A stretch of 5,701 nt of DNA from contig CAZBWH010000122.1 in NCBI GenBank assembly GCA_964495595.1, forward strand, positions 1 to 5,701, written 5' to 3'. The stretch is from CALMFQ01 sp964495595 (lineage in GTDB: Bacteria > Pseudomonadota > Gammaproteobacteria > Burkholderiales > SCOH01). This document shows, piece after piece, positions 1 to 5,286 of the stretch. A program made the translations under genes and the position numbers. The notes under the pieces are model-generated. The model was not told where the DNA came from, ran no database searches, and saw only the letters and a program-made list of their open reading frames with translations. The stretch's first letter is position 1. Each line of letters opens with the position of its first letter.

Positions 1-304
1 CGGCATGATCGCGCTGGCCGGCATCATCGTCCGTAACTCGATTCTGCTGGTGGATTTCATCAACCTGCAGGTGGCGTCGGGTGTGTCGTTCAAGCAAGCG
101 GTGGTGGATGCCGCAGCCACCCGTGCCAAACCGATTGTGCTGACCGGTGTGGCGGCGATGATGGGCGCGTTTTTCATCCTCGACGACCCGATTTTCAACG
201 GGCTGGCGATTGCACTGATCTTCGGCATTCTGGTGTCGACTTTGCTGACGCTGGTGCTGATTCCGCTGATGTATTTCGCCGCTTATCGTCGGAGAACACC
301 TTGA
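1..304 (+). CDS. RND efflux transporter permease, C-terminal fragment
   Basis: The frame is open from the left edge (first full codon at 2-4) to TGA at 302-304, so this is the 3' end of a longer gene; the Met codon at position 5 is internal, not the start. The roughly 100 visible residues match the end of inner-membrane RND (AcrB/MdtB-type) proton-driven exporters: the GIIVRNSILLVDF segment corresponds to the end of TM10 (AcrB GLSAKNAILIVEF). Next come a cytoplasmic loop, TM11 beginning at the conserved KPIVLTG, and TM12 ending in IPLMYF before a short basic tail (YRRRTP). An RND pump works with a periplasmic adaptor and an outer-membrane channel; those genes, if present, are left of the window. 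Substrate cannot be told from this part. The stop codon sits inside the following inverted repeat. Family call is secure; subfamily (drug-type versus metal-type) is not. Confidence 0.93.
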   Translation, partial: GMIALAGIIVRNSILLVDFINLQVASGVSFKQAVVDAAATRAKPIVLTGVAAMMGAFFILDDPIFNGLAIALIFGILVSTLLTLVLIPLMYFAAYRRRTP

Positions 305-404
305 ACCGCAGAGAGCACGGAGAGCGCAGAGATGTCACAGAGAAAACCTGTTCCTTGTTTTTCTCTGTGTGACCTCTGTGTTCTCAGCGCTCTCTGTGGT
401 TCAA
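301..404. repeat. 104-bp imperfect inverted repeat (large hairpin) with 9-nt internal periodicity
   Basis: Two 46-nt arms (301-346 and 359-404) flank a 12-nt loop. The outer 16 nt pair nearly perfectly: TTGAACCGCAGAGAGC against GCTCTCTGTGGTTCAA, with one G-T type mismatch, and the inner parts pair with scattered mismatches. Each arm is made of degenerate units of about 9 nt (CGCAGAGAG-like on the left, CTCTGTGTT-like on the right). The left arm contains the stop codon of the RND gene. In RNA it would form a long stem separating the RND message from the downstream cluster. It could attenuate, stabilise the 3' end, or simply be a dispersed intergenic element; no T-run follows directly (a TTTTT is at 407-411), so a classical terminator is possible but not convincing. 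Confidence 0.85.
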
Positions 405-434
405 GATTTTTGCCTTTACACAGGAGCCTGAATC

Positions 435-668
435 ATGACTGTTAACCGTTTCATCCGCATTTTCGCCGGCTTCATGGTGATGCTGTCGCTGGGCCTGGGC
501 GTGCAGGGCAGCCCGATTTTCGTGAATCAGAACTTCCTCTGGCTCACCCTGTTTGTCGGCGCCAACCTGTTTCAGAGCGGCTTCACCCAGCTCTGCCCGC
601 TGGCGACCATCCTGCGCAAGCTGGGCATGGTCGATCCGGAAGATCCGAACAAAAGTTGCTGTAATTAA
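435..668 (+). CDS. YgaP-like (DUF2892) small inner-membrane protein, first copy
   Basis: A 77-residue protein with the DUF2892 / YgaP-like transmembrane layout: N-terminal VNRFIRIFAG motif leading into a first hydrophobic helix (about residues 6-23), a short polar loop (24-32), a second helix (about 33-50), then the conserved Cys54-Pro (QLCPL) and a polar cytosol-like tail ending in Cys75-Cys76. In E. coli YgaP this membrane module is fused to a rhodanese domain; here the rhodanese is encoded separately further down the same cluster. The start ATG has AGGAG at 422-426, 8 nt upstream. It is the first gene of the cluster and is followed after 25 nt by the heme protein gene. The function of the free-standing module is unknown; the invariant Cys near the second helix and the paired C-terminal Cys make thiol or persulfide chemistry plausible, but that is inference. 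Confidence 0.85.
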   Translation: MTVNRFIRIFAGFMVMLSLGLGVQGSPIFVNQNFLWLTLFVGANLFQSGFTQLCPLATILRKLGMVDPEDPNKSCCN

Positions 669-693
669 TCGTTGCCACGAAAGGTAAAACACG

Positions 694-1266
694 ATGAAAC
701 ATTGGATATTGGGTGTGACACTCGCCGGCCTGAGCGCCACCGTACTGGCCGACAAGCCGGATTATCTGCAGGACTCCCGCCTTGCCGCCGTATCGCTGAT
801 GCAGGCGCTCAGCGGCGAGCTCAAGCGTGAACTTGAGGCCAAGGGCCCCGAGTCGGCGGTTGGGGTGTGCAAGACCATGGCGCCACAGGTAGCGGCCGAG
901 CAATCGCGCAAGACCGGCATGAAGATCAATCGCGTCAGCCTCAAACCGCGCAACCCGCTACTGGGTAGCGCCGATGCCTGGGAGCAGCAGGCGCTGCAAA
1001 CGCTGGAAGCGCGAGCCGCCAAGGGCGAAAAGCCGGAAACCCTGGAAATCGGTGAAATCGTCAAGGAGCCGGCCGGCAGCTATTACCGCTACGCCAAGGC
1101 GATTCCGGTGCAGGCGTTCTGCCTGAGCTGCCATGGCGGACCGAACGATATCGGTGCCGGCATCAAGGCCAAATTGAATAGTGACTATCCGCATGACAAG
1201 GCCACCGGCTACACACTGGGCATGTTGCGTGGCGCCATCAGCATCAAGCGGCCGGTCAGCGAATAA
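694..1266 (+). CDS. Periplasmic DUF3365 (Tll0287-like) c-type heme protein
   Basis: A 190-residue protein with a Sec signal peptide (residues 1-19: MKH, hydrophobic stretch, cleavage likely after VLA), so it acts in the periplasm. It carries one c-type heme attachment motif, CLSCH at residues 143-147. The VGVCKTMAPQVA segment (Cys59) and the RVSLKPRNP motif (residues 80-88) are typical of the DUF3365 / Tll0287-like family; as I recall, Cys of the first segment is an axial heme ligand in the cyanobacterial Tll0287 structure. Related domains serve as sensor modules of kinases and chemoreceptors, but this one is free-standing with no transmitter domain. An AAGG at 681-684 precedes the ATG. It lies between two YgaP-like genes in a sulfide-oxidation cluster, so roles as a redox or sulfide/NO-binding protein or small electron carrier are possible. 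Heme binding is well supported; the physiological role is not. Confidence 0.9.
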   Translation: MKHWILGVTLAGLSATVLADKPDYLQDSRLAAVSLMQALSGELKRELEAKGPESAVGVCKTMAPQVAAEQSRKTGMKINRVSLKPRNPLLGSADAWEQQALQTLEARAAKGEKPETLEIGEIVKEPAGSYYRYAKAIPVQAFCLSCHGGPNDIGAGIKAKLNSDYPHDKATGYTLGMLRGAISIKRPVSE

Positions 1267-1293
1267 CCCCGCACCACTTTGAAGGAGCGCAGC

Positions 1294-1482
1294 ATGAAAC
1301 ACAATATTGGCAATCCCGAACGCATCATCCGTATCGTCGCCGGCCTGGGCATCCTCAGCCTCACCGTGATCGGCCCGCAAACGCCGTGGGGCCTGCTGGG
1401 GCTGGTGCCGCTGGCGACTGGCCTGTTTGGCTGGTGCCCGCCGTACGCGATTTTCGGCATCAATACCTGCAAGACCAAATGA
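1294..1482 (+). CDS. YgaP-like (DUF2892) small inner-membrane protein, second copy
   Basis: A 62-residue protein of the YgaP-like family. It begins with the family signature NIGNPERIIRIVAG, followed by two hydrophobic segments (about residues 11-27 and 31-47) and the hallmark ending GWCPPYAIFGINTC with Cys48 and Cys58. The ATG at 1294 is chosen because AAGGAG (1282-1287) sits 6 nt upstream and the family starts at this point; a TTG in the same frame at 1279 would lack such a site. Compared with the first copy (435-668) it is closer to the family consensus and shorter, and the two are too different to be a recent duplication. It follows the heme protein by 27 nt and precedes sqr by 77 nt. In many genomes such genes sit beside rhodaneses and SQR-like flavoproteins, consistent with a membrane part of sulfane-sulfur handling; biochemical role unproven. 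Confidence 0.87.
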   Translation: MKHNIGNPERIIRIVAGLGILSLTVIGPQTPWGLLGLVPLATGLFGWCPPYAIFGINTCKTK

Positions 1483-1559
1483 CCAGAAACAGGTAACAGG
1501 GGCCGGCGCCGCCGGTTTCCTGAATCACGATCCGCAGCAGCGGGCGAAGGAGACAGCAA

Positions 1560-2834
1560 ATGGCACACATCGTCATCATCGGCGCCGGCACCGGTGGCAT
1601 GCCCGCGGCTTACGAGCTGCGCGACAAGCTGGGGCGGGCGCATGAAATCACCGTGATCAACTCGGTGGATTATTTCCAGTTTGTCCCTTCCAACCCGTGG
1701 GTGGCGGTGGGGTGGCGCCAGCGTGATGGCATCAGTTTTCCGATCGAGCCGTATCTGAAAAAGAAAGGCATCGATTTCATTGCCCGCCCGGTTGCCAGAA
1801 TCGATGCGGATGAAAACATGCTGGAGCTGACCGATGGCCGCCGGCTGCGTTACGACTACCTGGTAATCACCACCGGGCCGAAGCTGGCGTTCGACGAAGT
1901 GCCCGGCGCCGGGCCGGCCACCGGCTTCACCCATTCGATCTGTACCGTCGATCATGCCGAGAAAACCTGGGCCGCATACCAGAAATTCCTCGACGATCCC
2001 GGCCCGGCAATCATCGGCGCCATGCCCGGCGCCAGCTGTTTCGGCCCGGCCTATGAATTCAGCTTCATCTTCAACACCGACCTGAAAAAACGCAAATTGC
2101 GCCACAAGGTGCCGCTGACGTTCATCACCAGCGAACCGTACATCGGCCACATGGGGCTGGGTGGTGTCGGCGATTCGAAAACCATGCTCGAATCGGAATT
2201 CCGCAGTCACGACATCAAATGGATTACCAACGCCAAGGTCACCAAGGTCGAAGACGGCAAGATGTTCGTCAGCGAGCTGGACATGCAGGGCAATCTGGTC
2301 AAGGAACACGAGCTGCCGTTCAAGTTCTCGATGATGCTGCCGGCGTTCAAGGGCGTCGATCCGGTGGCCGCCGTCGAAGGGTTGTGCAATCCACGCGGCT
2401 TTGTGCTGATCGACGAACATCAGCGCAGCAGGAAATATCCGAACATCTACGCCGCCGGCGTATGCGTGGCGATCCCGCCCGTGGAAGTGACGCCGGTGCC
2501 CACCGGTGCGCCGAAAACCGGCTACATGATCGAAACCATGGTATCGGCCATTGTCGACAATATCGCCGCCGATCTTGCCGGCAAGCCGGCCACGGCCAAG
2601 GGCTCGTGGAATGCCATCTGTCTCGCCGACATGGGCGATACCGGCGCGGTGTTCGTCGCCTTGCCGCAAATCCCGCCGCGCAACGTCAACTGGTTTGCCA
2701 AGGGCAAATGGGTGCATCTGGCGAAAGTCGCGTTCGAGAAATATTTCCTGCACAAGATGAAATCCGGATCATCCGAGCCAGTGTACGAAAAATATGTACT
2801 CAAGGCGCTCGGCATCTCGCGCCTGGACAAATGA
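1560..2834 (+). CDS. sqr: Sulfide:quinone oxidoreductase (FAD-dependent)
   Basis: A 424-residue flavoprotein that oxidises sulfide to sulfane sulfur or polysulfide and passes electrons to the membrane quinone pool. Visible features: N-terminal FAD dinucleotide fold with GAGTGG (residues 8-13), FVPSNPWVAVG (41-51), a second dinucleotide-type region around ITTGPKL (103-109), and the three redox cysteines Cys128 (HSICTVDHA), Cys160 (GASCFGPAYE) and Cys354 (AICLADMGD). The first two are at the same numbers as in the Acidithiobacillus ferrooxidans enzyme (Cys128/160/356). PNIYAAG (294-300) and KTGYMIE (319-325) are the FAD- and quinone-side motifs. The C-terminal part from about 376 (NWFAKGKWVHLAKVAFEKYF) matches the amphipathic membrane-binding tail of SQRs. 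No signal peptide and no cytochrome partner, so not flavocytochrome c sulfide dehydrogenase. AAGGAG at 1547-1552 is 7 nt from the ATG. The rhodanese gene begins 10 nt after the stop. Confidence 0.95.
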   Translation: MAHIVIIGAGTGGMPAAYELRDKLGRAHEITVINSVDYFQFVPSNPWVAVGWRQRDGISFPIEPYLKKKGIDFIARPVARIDADENMLELTDGRRLRYDYLVITTGPKLAFDEVPGAGPATGFTHSICTVDHAEKTWAAYQKFLDDPGPAIIGAMPGASCFGPAYEFSFIFNTDLKKRKLRHKVPLTFITSEPYIGHMGLGGVGDSKTMLESEFRSHDIKWITNAKVTKVEDGKMFVSELDMQGNLVKEHELPFKFSMMLPAFKGVDPVAAVEGLCNPRGFVLIDEHQRSRKYPNIYAAGVCVAIPPVEVTPVPTGAPKTGYMIETMVSAIVDNIAADLAGKPATAKGSWNAICLADMGDTGAVFVALPQIPPRNVNWFAKGKWVHLAKVAFEKYFLHKMKSGSSEPVYEKYVLKALGISRLDK

Positions 2835-2844
2835 TGGAGTCGCA

Positions 2845-3258
2845 ATGAGCTGGATAGCAGAATACTGGGGCGTACTGCTGATTGCCGGCCTGATGGTCGG
2901 CCTGCTGTTCCCGCCCATGTTGCTGAAGAAAGGAGCACTCCCGGTGAAACAACTCACCCCCGAACAAGCCAATCAACTGATTGCCGAGCAAGACGCCATC
3001 GTGCTTGATGTGCGCAACGGCGGCGAAGTGGCCAGCGGCCGGGTGCCACATGCGCTGCACATCCCGCTCGGCACGCTGGAAGCGCGGCTGTTCGAGCTGG
3101 AGCCGTATCGAAACAAGCCGATCATCGTCAACTGCCAGCTGGGCGGGCGTTCGCAATCGGCCTGCCAGATCTTGCAAAGCCACGGTTTCACCGATATCTA
3201 CAACCTCAAGGGCGGGATTGCCGCATGGCTGCAATCGAACCTGCCCGTTCATCGCTGA
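2845..3258 (+). CDS. Membrane-anchored single-domain rhodanese (sulfurtransferase)
   Basis: A 137-residue protein with an N-terminal transmembrane helix (about residues 7-27) followed by basic LLKK, which by the positive-inside rule puts the rhodanese domain in the cytoplasm. The domain spans about 35-134: VKQLTPEQANQLI, the conserved VLDVRNGGEVASGRVPHALHIP-type core at 53-74, active-site loop CQLGGRS (97-103) with catalytic Cys97, and the closing NLKGGIAAW (120-128). A second cysteine, Cys107, lies just past the loop. The catalytic Cys carries a persulfide and moves sulfane sulfur between donors and acceptors. The ATG at 2845 has GGAG at 2836-2839, 5 nt away; an upstream in-frame ATG at 2794 lies inside sqr and would add a polar extension before the helix, so it is rejected. 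Placement right after sqr suggests it accepts the sulfur that SQR produces (inference). Confidence 0.92.
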   Translation: MSWIAEYWGVLLIAGLMVGLLFPPMLLKKGALPVKQLTPEQANQLIAEQDAIVLDVRNGGEVASGRVPHALHIPLGTLEARLFELEPYRNKPIIVNCQLGGRSQSACQILQSHGFTDIYNLKGGIAAWLQSNLPVHR

Positions 3259-3269
3259 AAGGAACTTCC

Positions 3270-3527
3270 ATGCCAGATATCACCATGTACACCACCGCCG
3301 TCTGTCCGTATTGCCAGCGCGCCGAACAACTGCTGCGCAAGAAAGGCGTGACCGACATCAACTTCATCCGTGTCGATGTCGAGCCGCAGCTGCGCGAAGA
3401 AATGATGACCCGCACCGGTCGCCGTACCGTGCCGCAGATCTACATCGGCGACACCCATGTCGGCGGTTTTGACGACCTCGCCGCGCTGGATCGCGCCGGC
3501 GGCCTCGACCCGTTGCTGGCGGCCTGA
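3270..3527 (+). CDS. grxC: Glutaredoxin, GrxC class (dithiol CPYC)
   Basis: An 85-residue glutaredoxin, full length for the bacterial Grx1/Grx3 class. Visible: beta strand ITMYTT, active site CPYC at residues 12-15, the TVPQIYIG segment with the cis-proline Pro55, and the glutathione-binding GGFDDL (65-70). It uses glutathione to reduce protein disulfides and mixed disulfides, and can act on glutathione persulfide. The ATG at 3270 is preceded by AAGGAA (3259-3264) and is 11 nt after the rhodanese stop; an in-frame ATG at 3225 lies inside the rhodanese gene and would add an unrelated N-terminus. Between a rhodanese and a thioredoxin gene its likely task is reductive release of sulfane sulfur, or repair of over-thiolated proteins. 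The symbol follows the usual naming of short CPYC glutaredoxins. Confidence 0.94.
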   Translation: MPDITMYTTAVCPYCQRAEQLLRKKGVTDINFIRVDVEPQLREEMMTRTGRRTVPQIYIGDTHVGGFDDLAALDRAGGLDPLLAA

Positions 3528-3529
3528 CC

Positions 3530-3952
3530 ATGGAACTGGTCTGCGCACACTGCCATGCGGTCAACCGCGTGTTGCCGGAGCGGTTGAACGATCACCCCAA
3601 ATGCGGCAAATGTGGCGAGCCGGTCTTGAGCGGCGGCCCGCTGGCGCTGGACGAAGGCACGTTCCAGCGTTTCGTCAGCCGCAACGAACTGCCGGTGGTG
3701 GTGGATTTCTGGGCGCCGTGGTGCGGCCCCTGCCGGGCAATGGCGCCGATTTTCCAGCAGGTGGCGCAACAACTCGGCACCCGTTACCGCTTCGCCAAGG
3801 TCGATACCGAAGCCCATCCGGTGCTGGCCCAGCAGTTTGCCATCCGCAGCATTCCCACGCTGGCCGTATTCAAGAACGGCCGCGAAGTCGCGCGCCAGGC
3901 CGGCGCAATGCAGGCAGCACAGCTGCAGCAGTGGCTGGCATCGGTGGTTTGA
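3530..3952 (+). CDS. trxC: Thioredoxin 2 (zinc-ribbon thioredoxin)
   Basis: A 140-residue thioredoxin 2, the usual length of TrxC. The N-terminal extension has two CXXC pairs, Cys5/Cys8 and Cys25/Cys28, that form the zinc-binding ribbon typical of TrxC. The thioredoxin fold follows from about residue 36, with VVVDFWAPWCGPCRAM carrying the redox active site WCGPC (64-68), the buried Asp59, VDTE (91-94), and the cis-proline Pro109 in RSIPT. It reduces cytosolic protein disulfides with electrons from thioredoxin reductase, and TrxC is generally linked to oxidative stress. The start lies 2 nt after the glutaredoxin stop and has no recognisable Shine-Dalgarno, so it is probably translated by coupling to the upstream gene. 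It is the last gene of the cluster; the repeat-rich gap follows. Confidence 0.94.
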   Translation: MELVCAHCHAVNRVLPERLNDHPKCGKCGEPVLSGGPLALDEGTFQRFVSRNELPVVVDFWAPWCGPCRAMAPIFQQVAQQLGTRYRFAKVDTEAHPVLAQQFAIRSIPTLAVFKNGREVARQAGAMQAAQLQQWLASVV

Positions 3953-3964
3953 CTGTCGCATGAG

Positions 3965-4003
3965 CTGCCCTGCAGACCGCTCTGGTACTGGTCTGCAGGG
4001 CAG
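3965..4003. repeat. Perfect 14-bp inverted repeat (hairpin A), just after trxC
   Basis: CTGCCCTGCAGACC (3965-3978) and GGTCTGCAGGGCAG (3990-4003) are perfect reverse complements around an 11-nt loop, starting 13 nt after the trxC stop. The stem is GC-rich and strong, but no T-run follows, so if it ends the operon transcript it does so by hindering exonucleases or with Rho, not as a classical intrinsic terminator. It shares 3977-3991 with hairpin B. Confidence 0.85.
3979..4001 (+). repeat. GCTCTGGT short repeat, copy a
   Basis: Reads GCTCTGGTACTGG then TCTGCAGGGC. It aligns with three other copies (4004-4025, 5500-5522, 5536-5557, all minus strand) that share GCTCTGGT, then two variable bases, YGG, and a YTGYRG-like end. 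This copy and copy b point toward each other and create hairpin B. Confidence 0.7.
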
Positions 4004-4025
4004 GGCTGCAAGCCAGTACCAGAGC
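4004..4025 (-). repeat. GCTCTGGT short repeat, copy b
   Basis: On the minus strand it reads GCTCTGGTACTGG then CTTGCAGCC, nearly the same as copy a in its first 13 bases. It lies 2 nt from copy a in inverted orientation. Confidence 0.7.
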
Positions 4026-4102
4026 GGCCTGCAGGCCTGCCAGCTGAACTTGCTGCACCGCCTCGCCGCCGATGTCCATCCGCCACACCCGCCAGTCCGA
4101 TT

Positions 4103-4148
4103 GATCGCTGCCGCGAAAATATGGTCGCAGGTCGGACTTCAGTCCGAC
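4103..4148 (+). repeat. GTCGGACTTCAGTCCGAC-type repeat element, copy 1
   Basis: It begins GATCGCTGCCGCGAAAA (4103-4119), continues with a variable middle and GCAG, and ends in the near-palindrome GTCGGACTTCAGTCCGAC (4131-4148). The first 17 bases are a perfect reverse complement of 4207-4223, the outer end of copy 2, so copies 1 and 2 form one 121-bp inverted unit (4103-4223) with a 24-nt spacer at 4149-4172. Compared with copies 2 and 3 the middle part is a few bases shorter. This is the layout of REP/BIME-like dispersed elements; whether it recurs elsewhere in the genome cannot be seen here. Confidence 0.82.
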
Positions 4149-4172
4149 GCAGTCGCTTGCGTTCGGCACCGC

Positions 4173-4223
4173 GTCGGACTTCAGCCCGACCTGCAAAGAC
4201 CGCTAGTTTTCGCGGCAGCGATC
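4173..4223 (-). repeat. GTCGGACTTCAGTCCGAC-type repeat element, copy 2 (inverted)
   Basis: Read on the minus strand it starts GATCGCTGCCGCGAAAA, then CTAGCGGTCTTTGCAG, and ends in GTCGGGCTGAAGTCCGAC (4190-4173). It is the mirror partner of copy 1. The middle AGCGGTCTTTG resembles AGCGGCCTTTG of copy 3 (5301-5311), which shows that all three are one family. Confidence 0.82.
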
Positions 4224-4270
4224 CGGTTGATCCGGTCCGCGCCATATCTGCCGATCCGAAACCATTTGCC

Positions 4271-4319
4271 ACCCTTTCGCGGCAAGGGTTAACTTGTCCA
4301 ATACCGCTCCCGTAGCGGT
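4271..4319 (+). other. Two small hairpins in the amidase leader
   Basis: ACCCTT (4271-4276) pairs with AAGGGT (4284-4289) over a 7-nt loop, and ACCGCT (4303-4308) pairs with AGCGGT (4314-4319) over a 5-nt loop. Each is a perfect 6-bp stem; both are short enough to occur by chance in GC-rich DNA. Confidence 0.4.
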
Positions 4320-4363
4320 TGGCAGTTGCAGGGTCTGGTTTGAAACCCGGTTCGGACAAGGAG
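4293..4363 (+). promoter_or_regulatory. Amidase Shine-Dalgarno with possible upstream pairing partner
   Basis: AAGGAG at 4358-4363 lies 8 nt before the ATG at 4372 and fixes the start of the amidase gene. Seven bases that include its first part, GGACAAG (4354-4360), are complementary to CTTGTCC (4293-4299), so a long-range stem could partly hide the ribosome site. The site itself is secure; the sequestration is a guess from complementarity. Confidence 0.5.
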
Positions 4364-4371
4364 CAGGCACC

Positions 4372-5175
4372 ATGCAGATCAAAAATCACTGGCTGCAGGG
4401 CGACAACATCAGCCGCCAGGAAACCCCCAATCTCGGCGGCGCGCTCACGCCGCGTTATCTGGTCTACCACTTCACCGCCGGCAGCTCGCTGGAAAGCTCG
4501 GTCAAACACCTGTGTTCGCCACAGGCCAAGGCATCGGCGCATCTGGTGCTTGGCCGCGACGGCCGCATCGTACAGCTGGCGCCGTTCAACCGCGTGACCT
4601 GGCATGCCGGCGTCAGCGCCTGGCAGGGGCTCACCGGATTGAATCAGCACAGCATCGGCATCGAAATGGACAATGCCGGCCAGTTGCGGCAGGTAGGCGA
4701 CCATTACGCCGCATGGTTCGGCGGCAACTATCCCAAGGATCAGGTGATTTTTGCCGCACACAAGAACGGCGGCCCGGTCGCGCCGTGGCATGCCTATACC
4801 GACATCCAGATCCAGCGCGCACTCGAGCTGGGCGAACTGCTGGCCGCAAGCTATGGCCTGCAGGATGTACTCGGCCACGAAGACATCGCCCCCGGCCGCA
4901 AGACCGACCCAGGCCCGGCTTTCCCGCTTGCATCGATCCGCAGCCGCATCCTCGGCCGGGAAAACGACGCACCGCAGCGGTTCCGCGTCATCGCCGACGA
5001 CGGCCTCAACATCCGCTCAGGCCCCGGAGCCGAGTTCCCTGCCGTAGCGCCGCCGCTGCGCAAAGGCACCGAAGTCGAGCTGCTGCAGCCGGGCGAACGC
5101 TGGAGCAAGGTCGAAGTCGCCGGCCCGACCGATCTGGAAGGCTGGGTCAATCACCGCTACCTGCAGCCGGTGTGA
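4372..5175 (+). CDS. N-acetylmuramoyl-L-alanine amidase (Amidase_2) with C-terminal SH3b domain
   Basis: A 267-residue zinc amidase that cleaves the bond between N-acetylmuramic acid and L-alanine in peptidoglycan. Amidase_2 / PGRP-type fold at about residues 20-185: YLVYHFTAG with zinc ligand His33, SAHLVLGRDGRIVQL (55-69), WHAG (77-80), the IGIEMDN motif with Glu98, and the closing GHEDIAPGRKTDPGPAF with His169, Lys177 and zinc ligand Asp179. After a linker (about 195-203) an SH3b domain follows (about 204-264: LNIRSGPGAEFPAV and EGWVNHRYLQPV), usually a wall-binding module. No signal peptide or lipobox is visible, so it is either cytoplasmic like AmpD (muropeptide recycling) or released by lysis or another route, as for phage-type endolysins. 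The ATG at 4372 has AAGGAG 8 nt upstream; the in-frame TTG at 4294 would add 26 unrelated residues. Not AmpD itself, which lacks SH3b. Confidence 0.92.
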   Translation: MQIKNHWLQGDNISRQETPNLGGALTPRYLVYHFTAGSSLESSVKHLCSPQAKASAHLVLGRDGRIVQLAPFNRVTWHAGVSAWQGLTGLNQHSIGIEMDNAGQLRQVGDHYAAWFGGNYPKDQVIFAAHKNGGPVAPWHAYTDIQIQRALELGELLAASYGLQDVLGHEDIAPGRKTDPGPAFPLASIRSRILGRENDAPQRFRVIADDGLNIRSGPGAEFPAVAPPLRKGTEVELLQPGERWSKVEVAGPTDLEGWVNHRYLQPV

Positions 5176-5286
5176 TTGCCGGTAGTTGTCACGCAAGCAG
5201 ACCAGATGCAAGAGCGGCTTGCGAGCCGCACGGTGCTGGCGTTGCGGGTAAGGGGGCGTATTTGGGGCTGCCCGGTTGTCGGATTA

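Larger units (their letters stand above)
3977..4027. repeat. Perfect 15-bp inverted repeat (hairpin B), overlapping hairpin A
   Basis: CCGCTCTGGTACTGG (3977-3991) and CCAGTACCAGAGCGG (4013-4027) are perfect reverse complements with a 21-nt loop; pairing extends imperfectly outward to about 3967 and 4037. Because the left arm of B occupies the loop and part of both arms of hairpin A, the two folds exclude each other. The element is formed by two head-to-head copies of the 22-bp GCTCTGGT repeat. Confidence 0.85.
3953..4371. other. Gene-free gap between trxC and the amidase gene, filled with repeats
   Basis: I find no believable gene in these 419 bases: the ORFs that cross it are translations of palindromic repeats or shadows. 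It holds two overlapping inverted repeats (3965-4003 and 3977-4027), an inverted pair of a longer element (4103-4148 and 4173-4223), two small hairpins (4271-4289 and 4303-4319) and a possible Shine-Dalgarno-pairing leader (4293-4363). No convincing sigma-70 promoter could be picked by eye. The part 4041-4102 shows nothing recognisable. Confidence 0.75.

Noticed and set aside
405..434. Promoter of the sulfur operon right before the first gene
   Set aside because: No pair of -35 and -10 boxes with acceptable spacing could be identified in the 30 nt between the hairpin and the start codon.
1503..1515. GC-rich palindrome CCGGCGCCGCCGG before sqr as an operator or internal terminator
   Set aside because: The stem is only 5 bp with a 3-nt loop, no T-run follows, and such runs are frequent in this base composition.
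1209..2753. 514-codon open frame on the minus strand opposite sqr
   Set aside because: It is an antisense shadow of a GC-rich gene: His/Arg/Gly/Asp-rich, no domain, and it overlaps a clearly real SQR with all catalytic residues.
2794..2844. Longer N-terminus for the rhodanese from the ATG at 2794
   Set aside because: It lies inside sqr, lacks a Shine-Dalgarno, and puts a polar extension before the membrane helix; the ATG at 2845 has GGAG 5 nt upstream.
2219..2848. 209-codon frame in +2 of sqr and similar Arg-rich frames at 4512-5312 and 3457-3963
   Set aside because: These are Arg/Gln/Pro-rich out-of-frame readings of real genes on the same strand.
4103..4223. CRISPR-like array from repeated GTCGGACTTCAGTCCGAC units
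   Set aside because: Only three copies, two of them inverted to each other and the third 1.1 kb away; no regular direct repeats with equal spacers.
3784..4878. 364-codon minus-strand open frame across trxC, the gap and the amidase
   Set aside because: It runs through two real genes and through palindromic repeats; its middle part is a translation of the repeats and its composition is that of a shadow.
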